This document shows positions 9,045-17,566 of a stretch of DNA of 20,238 nt, piece after piece. The stretch is taken from NCBI RefSeq assembly GCF_000003605.2, contig NW_003145786.1:346687-366924 (forward strand). The letters are read 5' to 3'. Source of the stretch: Saccoglossus kowalevskii. Its lineage: Eukaryota; Hemichordata; Enteropneusta; Harrimaniidae. Each line of letters starts with the position of its first letter. Position 1 is the stretch's first letter. The translations under genes were made by a program, and so were the position numbers. Under the pieces are notes generated by a model. It was not told the origin of the DNA, made no database searches, and saw only the letters and a list, made by a program, of their open reading frames with translations.

Positions 9045-9698
9045 CTAGTGAATGATATTACATGCATATCTTCGGTTTTTAGTCTGACCGTGAATACAGC
9101 ACATAAGGTATACTTTATTTCGCGATAAGAAGAGGGTTATTTGAAGCGGCGGAGGCAATATAAAACAATAACCTCATCATGCATATATTTTATTTAATGT
9201 CTAATCCTACTTCAAGTTGGTAGCATTACTCGTATCAATGCTGGTGTGGCTAGACAGAATGGAAAAGAAAGTAAAATGTTTACCCCACCGAAAGTTTCTA
9301 ATTCTGAAATTATTACTGAAATATTGCAAATAAAGTGTGTCTTTGGTATGTCTTTTTTTCACAAATTAAATGAATCATGATGAAAAATGTCATTCTCTTC
9401 AAATTTAAATTAATTACAACATTCCTCTAGTTATGGATCATTAAGATATTTGTGTCTATTTGACGTGAATTTCTACTTTTTCAAATAATTTAGTATATCG
9501 TTTTTTGTTTTCAAAAAACGCTAGATTTACATTGGTGAATAGCGCACTGCATTTGTCGAGGCGCATTTGGTTAAAAATAAACAATAATATTTTTTGTTTG
9601 ATAAAAATATATGTTTTCTAAAATGACATTTGGTATATGTGTAGGTATTGGCACCGGTACATAGTAACACTGTTAATCTTTTATTGATATGCTGTGCT
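9045..9698. other. AT-rich DNA, no gene seen
   Basis: Contains a small perfect hairpin CGTTTTTTG / CAAAAAACG (9499-9507 and 9512-9520, 4-nt loop). Otherwise it is AT-rich sequence with no frame or repeat of note. Confidence 0.6.
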
Positions 9699-9701
9699 CC
9701 C

Positions 9702-9748
9702 ATTGGTCACGTAAGTTCCACACGCACTGAGTGCATGGAGGCATCCGG
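9702..9748 (+). other. Possible first exon: CCAAT box, short coding start, strong splice donor
   Basis: An inverted CCAAT box (ATTGG, 9702-9706) precedes GTCACGTAAG. An ATG at 9735 then opens ATG GAG GCA TCC GG and meets a consensus donor CGG|GTGAGT (GT at 9749-9750). This is the shape of a short first coding exon, but no downstream exon is found and there is no TATA box. GTGAGT words are expected several times by chance in 20 kb on two strands. Confidence 0.2.
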
Positions 9749-10085
9749 GTGAGTCCCTGGTCACCGTATCGCAAATATAGTACTTCGTGCATTTACATGA
9801 CATCATTGCTATAACTCTAAATGCCAACGCCTTAACTAGAACACTAGTTACGTGGCAGTTTAAATTTTAACGTGCATATTTAATTTTAATATAATTTTAA
9901 AAGTTGTTTTTAACATGATAATGGTTTCCTGTGATAATGAATTGAAGGTCTAGACATAGTATATTTTCCAGTCCAGTGCAAAGCATATTGATTGTGTGTT
10001 TGTTATTCATTACCTCCAAGCTCACTGAAGACAAATGCTACAGTAATACGGAATATCGAAGTTCAATAATTGTGGTACATATTGT

Positions 10086-10262
10086 AAACCGCTTTAATTC
10101 ACGGGGGAAGATTTTTCGCACATTTCGTGAGTCTGTACTAATCGCGAAATGTTGTTACAGTGAAAAATTCTCTGGAGTCCTACGACATGGAGAGTCATTG
10201 AATTTCGAGAAATTTTATCTTCGAAAATCGTGAACATTTCTTGCAATAGAATTAAGCGGTTC
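10086..10262. repeat. Imperfect inverted-repeat element (AACCGCTTTAATTC ends)
   Basis: AACCGCTTTAATTC at about 10087-10100 is answered by GAATTAAGCGGTT at about 10249-10261 (one base deleted), enclosing about 150 bp. The interior holds several related words: TTTTTCGCACATTTCGTGAG, ATCGCGAAATG, GAATTTCGAGAAATTTT and TTCGAAAATCGTGAA. This looks like an element built from CGCGAAA/TTTCGCG-type words, partly decayed at CpG. The 85-codon frame through it (9976-10233) is probably incidental. Confidence 0.4.
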
Positions 10263-11172
10263 ACAGTATTTTCAGAGAGTCGTAACTCGTTTTCAATGAG
10301 ATGAGAAAGTCGTGTATTCCAATATGATGGCGCCCTTTACAGTGTTGATTTTATTAATATACGAATAACTTAAAAAGATGTCTGGTCACCTTATATTCTC
10401 ACACTGTACTAATCGCCAGAGCACACTAGTGGTGTACCGATTTCCCCATCGATGTACAATTATTGTAATTTGCAATGATGAATATTTTGAAATTTTGTTC
10501 TAGTAAACATTTTTAATTAGCGAAACATAAAAGTAAAGTAAATACTAAAATTAAATTAAAAAAGTTGGTATTAGATATGAATAGTGAAAACGTATGTACA
10601 ATCATCTAACAGTCGCATAGCTAGATGCAATTATTTCAACAACAACAAAAAGGTAATTCACAAAAGTCCTAATAGATGAATAAGTTTTCAAAACGCCAAG
10701 TTAGTAATTTTTCAAACTCTTCTTATTCTAATTTTATTCTTTTACCTTCATTACCTCATAATATTCCATGTGTCAATGTACCCTCTCATCATATAAGCCA
10801 GTTCCACCTTATAAGGTACGTGTGACCATATGGCTGTCAAGAGTCTGTATTGTGTAGCTAGGCAACGGACGAAGTGGCCAGCACACGTTATCGCAAGCCC
10901 CCACTTGGTGGACGAGGTCAGCCTGTAACGTGTGGAATGCCACGTACACACTGTACACATTTCCCATCTGTACATTGTAATAGTTCACTGACGGCGAATT
11001 GATGTCTTGCTTCCAATAATATCTATATCTGCTAGTACGTTAACGCTTTGCATGAAATAAACGAATCTTTATCCGTGAATTATAATGACGCGCAACGAGC
11101 CTCCCTACACTGCATTACACACCACACTTACTCCACCCCATTCCATGACATGATACATATTTCAGTTCGGGT
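10263..11172. other. No supported gene; one CArG-like palindrome
   Basis: CCTTATAAGG (10807-10816) fits the serum-response-factor CArG consensus CC(A/T)6GG, but about one such match is expected by chance in 20 kb of this composition. A 32-codon ATG frame (10830-10928, MAVKSLYCVARQR...) follows 14 bp later, without further support. The 10780-10980 patch is richer in G+C than its surroundings. Confidence 0.35.
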
Positions 11173-11183
11173 GGGGGGGGGGG
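11173..11183 (+). repeat. G11 homopolymer
   Basis: Eleven G followed by TACTT; second of the three G runs. Confidence 0.95.
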
Positions 11184-11730
11184 TACTTGAGACTAAAACC
11201 TAGATCATGTTTTCTCCCCATACGCACACATACAGTGCATACATATGTACGAATAATTACAGAATTAAAAGAAGCAATAACTCACATGGTCATCAACTTG
11301 AAAAATGAAATATCACCGCATAGTCAATATCTACTTCGTTTTCTGGTGAACAGAAATTTAACCACGTAATAATTTACAGAACTTTTTTGTAGATACGATA
11401 ACTCGGGGTTTAACATCAGTCTTCACACCAAGCTTGTATATGGAGATTGCCGATCATTCACTCAAAGTACTAATCACGGTGTACCTGAACTGTCCACCCG
11501 CCCCACTTCCGCAATGTTGTACTATGCCCAGTTGATAAACAAACAATTGCGACATTTAAATGCAGGCGTCCATATTCATAGGCGTGCGAAATCGCTACAT
11601 GTTTTCGATATATTTGTAACTCATCGCCCCTCCCCCAACAAAGTTGAATTATGGATTGTATACCTGTATTTGCATAACTTACGATAATTGCAACTATTTA
11701 TGTGTAACTACAGTTGCTCCGTGCCCATAC

Positions 11731-11880
11731 ATGCTGCCTCCTTGTACAGGACCTTTCGATCATTGCGGACATGGATGTGGACACGTAACATATCAATGGC
11801 AACGCCTTCATCATGTCAATTCTTACGGACACGGATCACGTATTAATCAATGGCTTTTCTCTTTATTTATACAAATATGA
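11731..11880 (+). CDS. Short Cys/His/Gly-rich ORF, 49 codons, doubtful
   Basis: ATG 11731 to TGA 11878-11880. The start MLPPCTGPFDHCGHGCGH has three Cys and three His within 18 residues; SYGHGS follows. The DNA shows an internal near-repeat (CGGACATGGATGTGG and CGGACACGGATCACG) that partly accounts for this bias. A TGTAACTACAG acceptor-like site lies just upstream at 11703-11713. No signal peptide is seen and no family is recognised. Metal binding would be a guess. It is listed because the composition is unusual for this window. Confidence 0.15.
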   Translation: MLPPCTGPFDHCGHGCGHVTYQWQRLHHVNSYGHGSRINQWLFSLFIQI

Positions 11881-12746
11881 AATTTCATGTTACAAGGATC
11901 GAGCGAAATATGTCGTCATCTTACAAAATTAGAAGAAAATGTATGTACAAAATAGAGTTTTCGGGCATTTCACCATTGTTTACCTGTAAGGAGGTTTCCC
12001 AATACAACATTTTGCTCGGTGAAAAAGACGTCAAGAAATATTAGAAAATACTGTTAAATTCTTAAAAATATTACACTTACTTTTAACTAATAACAAGATA
12101 GTTACGTGTAACTATAGACAGAACCACGAATATCATATCGGAACGTCGACGAATTTAGTTTAAATTATCTTAATGTTTATACAAACGGAAACGACAAAGT
12201 TGGCCGAACTCTGACCGATAGCCTTAGTCCCGGCTAAACGTTAGGTTTTTCAATACATATTGCATGGAGTAGGGATACCTGGGCCACGTACCATGGCTTA
12301 CATATGCGCCACAGCTGTTATAGTCACTGTCTCTACAGTGCAAAACACAGTTGCAATGATTTGTTCAAGTTGTTATCAATTTACAAACAAAAAAGTATAA
12401 AACACATAACCAGATGTCTTGATTATCCGAGACTGTTGGAGCCAGCATTTCCGACAATACAATAGAAGGTAACTCACCGACTGTTTTGACTGAGTGAATA
12501 AACTATCGTTTATTATCACTTACAGATAAGTGCTAAGGCTATTGTTTGTTTTTATACATTATATACATAGTTGTTTCAGAGTCTGGTTTAACTCCAATTC
12601 AATAGCATTGATGAATATTCGTCGCTAAATGATTTTTTTTTCTGTGACAATATTAAACATATATTATAACAATATGGTATTAATACTATCAGAACTAAGA
12701 TGTCCATACTCTATCAAAAGCTACCTGATAACTAACTATGTGTAAA
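11881..12746. other. AT-rich DNA, no gene seen
   Basis: Short frames only. An ATGGTATTAATAC palindromic word and A/T tracts are present. No repeat family or exon was recognised. Confidence 0.55.
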
Positions 12747-12840
12747 CCCCACCCCATCCCACCACCACCAACACCAACACCCCACTACCCCCATCACCAA
12801 CACCCCACAACCCCCATCACCACCACCCCCACACATACAT
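12745..12840. repeat. C/A-only low-complexity tract (CCCCA, CACCA words)
   Basis: About 95 nt without a single G and with only a few T on the plus strand, built from CCCCA, CACCA and CCATCACCA words and ending in CACACATACAT. The minus strand is accordingly G/T-rich with many GGG and GGGG runs. It is degenerate simple sequence, not a precise tandem array. Confidence 0.9.
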
Positions 12841-13299
12841 CGACTGCAATAGGAACGCCATGATCAGATTTCTCATCAGCGACTGGCGGTGAGCCAACAT
12901 TGTGGCCAGAAATTGGTGGCGGTTTTAGATTTGAATAAGACAATCGAGGTACAAGGCTTGTTTTCACCTAATTACTACCTGGTCTCCCTATCCATATGGA
13001 TCATATGTCCGATTAATAACAAAAAATAAGAAAAAAACCTCACAGAACTCACCAAGTGACCAAATAAATACGCCCACCTCACGTCACACAACCAGTGTTA
13101 GAAATAAGATGAATTTATGGTCACGTGATTTTATTTCGAATTGGCACTTTTGTTATTTATTGCTGCAGTGTTGACCAGTTAAGTCGCGTTCCTTAATTAT
13201 ATATATGCATATAATTATATCTACCGTCACACTGGAGAACACATAATCCGGAGAAAACATTGCAGGATATTCAGTTTAATAGAGGGCGAACATTTACAG
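12841..13299. other. No gene seen
   Basis: Mixed sequence with a TCACGTGA palindrome at 13121-13128 and an AT palindrome-like patch AATTATATATATGCATATAATT near 13194-13216. It leads into the promoter-like segment at 13300. Confidence 0.5.
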
Positions 13300-13337
13300 T
13301 GACGTCATTACTGCATTGCAATGTGGGGTATATAAAA
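13300..13337 (+). promoter_or_regulatory. Putative core promoter: CRE followed by TATA box
   Basis: A perfect CRE palindrome TGACGTCA (13300-13307) lies 21 bp before a canonical TATA box in GGTATATAAAAG (TATATAAAA, 13329-13337). About 25-35 bp downstream the sequence becomes G+C-rich (13350-13400), where a start site would fall. CRE plus TATA at this spacing is typical of signal-inducible animal promoters. Both words are seen; promoter activity is inferred. A decoy ATG (13393) gives a four-codon frame. Confidence 0.4.
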
Positions 13338-13452
13338 GAACCCAGGGGTCTAGAGGAGGAGGGCGGCCCCTGTGCCCCTCTCTGGCCATCACTGCATGGC
13401 AGTCGCATAACTGTTACCTGTTGGCACACATACCATACAAAGCGTACTCTCG

Positions 13453-13500
13453 ATGTGGCACATGATGGTACGAATTTTCCCCGGCAATTTGCACGTTCAG
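13453..13500 (+). CDS. Possible short first coding exon after the CRE/TATA promoter
   Basis: ATG 13453 begins MWHMMVRIFPGNLHVQ and reaches CAG|GTAATG, a fair splice donor (GT at 13501-13502), 16 codons in. It sits about 90 bp after the expected start site of the promoter at 13300-13337. If the donor is not used, the frame runs on to 13788 with a hydrophobic, Phe-rich, AT-driven composition that does not look like a real protein. No downstream exon was found. Confidence 0.15.
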
Positions 13501-13948
13501 GTAATGTTTGAGTACGCTGTATTCCAAATTCTTGAGCTTGCAGAAAGACAATGTATGAATCAAAACAGCTACCCCGAACAATTTCTTGGTACACGTATGT
13601 TATGTTTTGTACTAAATCTGGTATTCTCAATGCCCCTCTTATATTTTAAAATATACAGCTCCTTTTGTAAAAGGCATGCGATGTCCGTGTTTTTTTTCGA
13701 AAATTTCGAGATTTGTACCTTTTCCAGGTTTCTTATGACCCTTTCGTCTCTCACCAAGTTTTCAAAACACACGATAATAAAACTCTAAATCAATTGGCAG
13801 CATATGTGTCCCATGCCCTGAAGATTTGAAGCGAAATTTCATATTTATTGTACGTAATAATGAAGACCCTTATATAAAAATAAATTCAGAAATATTTCAT
13901 AATTCATAATATATGTATATTAACTATTTGTGTTAGTTCATCGCAATT

Positions 13949-14080
13949 CCTCTATATACTAAAACATACCCTCTATATACTACATTAGTTCCTCTGTATA
14001 CTACATCAGTTCCCATATATCCGTATATACTACAACAGACCCTCTATAGACAATACGAATATCACAGTCCCTATATGTAC
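13949..14080. repeat. Degenerate 21-bp tandem repeat (CCTCTATATACTACAT...)
   Basis: Units start at 13949, 13970 and 13991 (exact 21-bp steps), then at about 14012, 14041 and 14070 with insertions. The consensus start is CCTCTATATACTACATCAGT. Later units are more diverged and run into (TA)n. The 13-mer CCTCTATATACTA occurs here twice and again inside the hairpin at 15565-15577. Confidence 0.8.
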
Positions 14081-14102
14081 TATATATATATATATATATA
14101 TA
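14081..14102. repeat. (TA)11 microsatellite
   Basis: Eleven perfect TA copies directly after the 21-bp repeat; probably grew out of its TATA-rich units. Confidence 0.95.
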
Positions 14103-14141
14103 CTATATACTTGCATTGAATGCAAATGGCGATAGATTTTC

Positions 14142-14231
14142 CTAGATCGACCCAATCACGCCATCCTCCATGGAGGCCACACTACCGTCGTACACTCGGT
14201 TTAGAATATACGCAAAACGTTCCTGGAAGAT
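14142..14231 (-). CDS. Possible terminal exon, 29 codons, unrecognised
   Basis: On the minus strand a pyrimidine-rich acceptor (TTTTTTCTCTCTGAGTCTAG, then CTTGCAG with AG at 14233-14232) is followed by an in-frame stretch IFQERFAYILNRVYDGSV and SMEDGVIGSI to TAG at 14144-14142. About two thirds of its third positions are G or C and it has several CpGs, in contrast to the very AT-rich DNA on both sides. That contrast and the acceptor are the evidence. Upstream of the acceptor the frame turns Phe/Ile-rich and intron-like. The protein family is not recognised, and no partner exon was found. Confidence 0.3.
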   Translation of the reverse strand: MFQERFAYILNRVYDGSVASMEDGVIGSI

Positions 14232-15026
14232 CTGCAAGCTAGACTCAGAGAGAAAAAACAAAATGCTCGTGTTGCAGGAAAAAAATGCTGACATATCAAG
14301 AAAAATAATAATATAATGTACAAAAAAACACCGCGAAAAAAATTTCTTCGTCACACTCATCCGCCCATCTGAATCGATGAGCAATAATTTGTTCACCATT
14401 TATTCAGTCGTAGTCACGTGATAACGACCTACATATATGGGTCACCTGAACTAGTGGGAGGGGTCGTTTGAAGGCGTCATTATATTGAACTAATGGCGGA
14501 TACATACAAACAGGTCAATTTTTCGAACCACAGACAATTGATGACCGCCGTAAATCATCAATGAGCAGAGGTCAGGGGTCATTATATTATATTTGAATCA
14601 TGGTTCAAAGTGTAGGTATTACTTAAGTAAATTGGCTATGAAACACAAGTAATTGCAGTAGCAGGTGAAGGAGGAGTTGTCAAAAAGTCGTTAATCTTTT
14701 ATTTTTAATGGCGGTGTCCTAATTTCACTATGGCTTCACGCCACCATTGCAAAATGCACCACTTGTGTTGGTCGACTTACGCTGTGATTCGTATTCGCGT
14801 ACATTTTGTTATTATATCAAAATATGCTTATAAATTATTACGCAGAAAACAATTAAATGCTGTTATAATTTTAATGATAACAGAATCATAACCTGTCCTA
14901 CACCCATATGTACTTGGTGCATAGTCACAATAACAGTGATAATATTTCAAGTGAAGGTAACAACGGTAAAACCGTGGACGGAACTAATACAAAACTGTTA
15001 ACTTGTCCATTATAAATTATTACTGG
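14232..15026. other. No supported gene; E-box and a short ATGGCGG frame
   Basis: TCACGTGA at 14414-14421 precedes an ATG at 14493 in TAATGGCGG context that gives a 23-codon frame (MADTYKQVNFSNHRQ...) to TGA 14562. A weak CAG|GTCAAT donor lies at 14513. This resembles the 5' end of a gene but nothing downstream supports it. The remainder is AT-rich. Confidence 0.3.
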
Positions 15027-15168
15027 TTTATTTTCACTGATTTTTGACGAGTTAAATGAAAAATATAGGAAAAATGGTATGTACACTGAATTTTATTTTC
15101 ACTGATTCATCCGCAAAAATGATAGCGGAAATAGAATCCAAATGAAAATAAAGTATTTTACAGTATTA
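15027..15168 (+). repeat. Palindromic dispersed repeat, copy 2 (TCAGTGAAAATAA family)
   Basis: TTTATTTTCACTGA occurs at 15027-15040 and again at about 15093-15106, where it continues TTCATCC. After a spacer of about 45 nt containing CCGCAAAAATG / ATAGCGGAAAT, it is answered by GAAAATAAAGTATTTTACAGTA (about 15144-15165). This matches the minus-strand order of copy 1 at 1594-1650 on both sides of the loop. Here the loop is longer, which suggests copy 1 has lost its interior. Confidence 0.6.
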
Positions 15169-15555
15169 ATTAACAAATGTGAACACATGTCTATTGAGGG
15201 CGCACCACAGTAACAGAATCATCTTTTTGGTGATTGATAATTTGCGGAGAGCAAGAATGTGACAAAACTATGTTGAAGAGTTCAGGTCGAAAACTCATTA
15301 ACCCCTGGTATCGCAGAGTTAATACTTTGTTTGTTATACAACGAAAAAAAATAAACCAATTTGACAAGAGGATGGTACTGTAATACTGTGGTGCACATCA
15401 CGGCTCACACTCAATGTACGTTGCACGCGTCACGCGCACATTTCGCTATAATAGGCTACCAGTCGGTGAGTTTCTGAAGACACAATGTCACTCGTTCAAG
15501 AAAATACAGAATGACAACTTTTAAAAGACAAAAAAGAGAGAAAAACATAGGTCCA

Positions 15556-15599
15556 ACCACAGTCCCTCTATATACTATAGTCTATAGAGTGTCTGTGGT
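15556..15599. repeat. Hairpin with two 7-bp arms, linked to the 21-bp repeat
   Basis: ACCACAG (15556-15562) pairs with CTGTGGT (15593-15599), and CTCTATA (15566-15572) pairs with TATAGAG (15583-15589). A 3x3 mismatch separates the two helices and the loop is 10 nt. The left arm contains CCTCTATATACTA, the 13-mer of the 13949 tandem repeat. It may be the source, or a solo copy, of a small palindromic element. Confidence 0.7.
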
Positions 15600-15621
15600 C
15601 TAACTACCATGCGTTAAACAT

Positions 15622-15636
15622 GGGGGGGGGGGGGGG
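15622..15636 (+). repeat. G15 homopolymer
   Basis: Fifteen G followed by TAAA, as at 7572-7584. It lies 22 bp after the hairpin at 15556-15599. Confidence 0.95.
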
Positions 15637-15943
15637 TAAATTCTCCTCTTTTTTTTAGCTCCATGGTCAATCTGAGCCAGACATAATATGTAACTGATAT
15701 ACCCAAGGTATATTGCGCACGCCTCTATCTCTCTATGTTTAAATGCCAAGTACATTGTTTTAGAAACGAGTTGTGTCGATTCATCTCAACGTATATTATC
15801 TCTGACATATAAAAAAATATTGCCGTTTTCGAGGTCCAGTCAACATGTAAACTTTATCCCGAAAGAAAGATAAAAAACTGTTACACAGGTTGGGTGGTAA
15901 GATAGGACACGGTTACTTTTAGTAACTGGGGATAGGGTGGTAA

Positions 15944-16460
15944 TTGTTTGCCTTGTTTGTTTATTTATTAAAGTGTCACGCGTGTTCTATTTTCCACATC
16001 CAACCCCAAGGGCTTACATGACATCGTGACTACATAAGTGCAATAAGATAAATAAATGCACATATTTACATTGTAGGTAAACATAAAATAACATGCTCTT
16101 TCCTCAATGGCTAAGTTACAGAATCTGCCAGTTGCAATTTTTAAATGGAGAATACCAAATCTAAACTGAGGCAAGTATGACCTTTTTGTTCTTGACAAAT
16201 TGGAATTCAAATATTGTTTCGTTTGGTATGCCATTTTGAATAAGGTAGTTTTGTGAAAACCTAGATAATATATAATTGCACGGTTTTGATTTTGATAACC
16301 CCAGATTACTGAGCAGTAACCCAGTATAGGCACCACATTTGCGTTATGCGAAGAATATATTTAGGTATTTTTGATATAACTGCCCCAGCCCTCTACAAGC
16401 TGCGTCATTCAATTCTCTAAGAATCACACCAAAATATGTTGTACTTTTATACTTAAAGGT
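15944..16460 (-). pseudogene. Decayed, internally deleted LINE 3' end (minus strand)
   Basis: Seen on the minus strand: the frame from 16336 reads VPILGYCSVIWGY and NRAIIYYLGFHKTT, then after about 20 unmatched residues YLPQFRFGILHLKIATGRF and LAIEERAC (to about 16088). Upstream, two frames carry matching pieces: YFGVIL and ELNDAACRGLG, then GAVISKI (16450-16370). Known: LINE reverse transcriptases of animals have a conserved P-x-L-x-Y-x-S-x-IWGY block after the catalytic palm, NRA-x-RY-x-LG-x-HK, and further on LxQFRxGIL-x-L-x-I-x-x-GR before a C-terminal zinc knuckle. Inferred: a 5'-truncated copy with at least one large internal deletion between the two blocks and frameshifts. The 3' end is TTTAATAAATAAACAAACAAGG (near 15972-15950), a TAAA/CAAA-type tail. 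The sequence differs from the 5788 copy, so this is a separate family. Confidence 0.75.
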
Positions 16461-17117
16461 GCTTCACCAAATGTAAATACAAAATCTGATCTATGTTTTG
16501 ATTTTTGTTAATCGTTGAAGATAGCACATTGTCCTGTCTAACGTCCCTGTCCACGGTTTACAGGGATCCATGGTGACAGCTTAGCATTTACATTTATACC
16601 AAAAATCAGATTGCTATACAGTGACTTGATAGTCGTAAACCGGACCATAGTAACCACTGTGTAATTATTTATAGAATAGCAGAAAAAAGCTTGTTTTCAA
16701 ATCGACAAATGCCGGGAACGTTTTTTCTAATTATAATGGTAGAAGTAAGGATATGTATGATCAATACATTCTCTTGCTCTCCTGGAACCACTCATCCACA
16801 ATAATGCCCCATGGGTCAAGGTATTTTAAGGACACCCGAGTCATTTTTACTGATACTAGATAAAAAAATCACTGATCTCTCTAAAATTCAATGGAACACA
16901 CGGATCTGACAAAGATTAGATTCAGTACCCTATTAGAATTTCAGCTTAGAGCCATATAGTGCTGTGTGTGTGCGCATATCAATATTTCTACTAGCACCAC
17001 TAGTAGTCTGGGGTATGTGTTGGCGTCCGGCATGAACAAAAGGTTCGAAAAAAAGGGGCGGTTTATCTGTTTTCTTTGACAGAGATCCCTGCATTACGAT
17101 AAGCGGTAAACCAACAC
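16461..17117. other. No gene seen; interleaved inverted words
   Basis: AAATGTAAAT (about 16469) is answered by ATTTACATTT (about 16587), and AATCTGAT by ATCAGATT, in interleaved rather than nested order. GGTTTAC and GTAAACC flank two similar GGA(T)CCATGGTGAC / GGACCATAGTAACC words. This may be an old dispersed element; boundaries are unclear. Confidence 0.35.
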
Positions 17118-17123
17118 TCACCT

Positions 17124-17312
17124 CAAGGCTGGCTTGTGTGGAGCGTTACGCTTTTCCTGATTCCGTAGTACGGTTACACATAAGCTGACGGTAACACCGA
17201 CTGTCGATCCCTGGCGTCCGTATGAATGTGTCCTAAATGAGCCTATTTTTCTGACGTGCGAGAATGTACGGGTTGGTGAAGTATTCGAGCACGGTGAGTT
17301 GGACCAATACAT
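17124..17312 (-). CDS. Possible 5' exon ending in a strong splice donor
   Basis: A minus-strand frame from ATG 17312 (MYWSNSPCSNTSPTRTF...) stays open to TTGAG|GTGAGT. The donor GT is at 17122-17121 and the frame's stop (TGA, 17120-17118) falls inside the donor, which is where an intron would begin. The stretch is richer in CpG and G+C than its flanks. The protein is Ser/Thr/Arg-rich with no recognisable domain, so it may instead be a non-coding 5' exon. No second exon was found. Confidence 0.2.
17264..17293 (+). CDS. Possible short first exon opposite the minus-strand exon
   Basis: ATG 17264 with A at -3 reads MYGLVKYSST and meets ACG|GTGAGT (GT at 17294-17295). It overlaps the minus-strand candidate at 17124-17312, so both can hardly be coding exons. 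Without splicing the frame runs to 17491 through AT-rich sequence. Confidence 0.15.
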
Positions 17313-17524
17313 GTCTAATGATTTACACCGATGTCAATAAAGATATCGACCAATTACATTTTATCACCAATTATTGGATAATCGTATTGACATTAAAACG
17401 CACGTGCATTGTTTGGCGGTTACAAAGTGTACATTTCACAGACAGTCATATCAACAATCGGAATTTAATTAGGTTAACTGAAAAAACATAGTTTATATTA
17501 AGTCGAACTACCTGATACGGGTCA

Positions 17525-17566
17525 GGGCATATATTATTCAATGACAGGATCGGGTAATAAATGCCC
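17525..17566. repeat. 12-bp inverted repeat, one mismatch
   Basis: GGGCATATATTA (17525-17536) faces TAATAAATGCCC (17555-17566) across 18 nt. It could fold as a hairpin. No gene end or element boundary explains it. Confidence 0.55.

Noticed and set aside
10807-10816. CCTTATAAGG as a functional CArG box
   Set aside because: One match to CC(A/T)6GG is expected by chance in a window of this size and composition; it is mentioned only as a word.
13271-13630. 119-codon minus-strand open frame
   Set aside because: It runs through the antisense of the CRE/TATA region, shows no domain, and looks like a by-product of locally G+C-rich sequence on the opposite strand.
13453-13788. 111-codon plus-strand open frame read through without splicing
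   Set aside because: After the possible donor at 13501 the protein becomes Phe/Leu/Ile-rich in AT-rich DNA, with no motif. Only the first 16 codons were kept, at low confidence.
17041-17060. GGTTCGAA word resembling a tRNA B box
   Set aside because: There is no matching A box, acceptor stem or anticodon arm around it. No tRNA was found elsewhere by eye.
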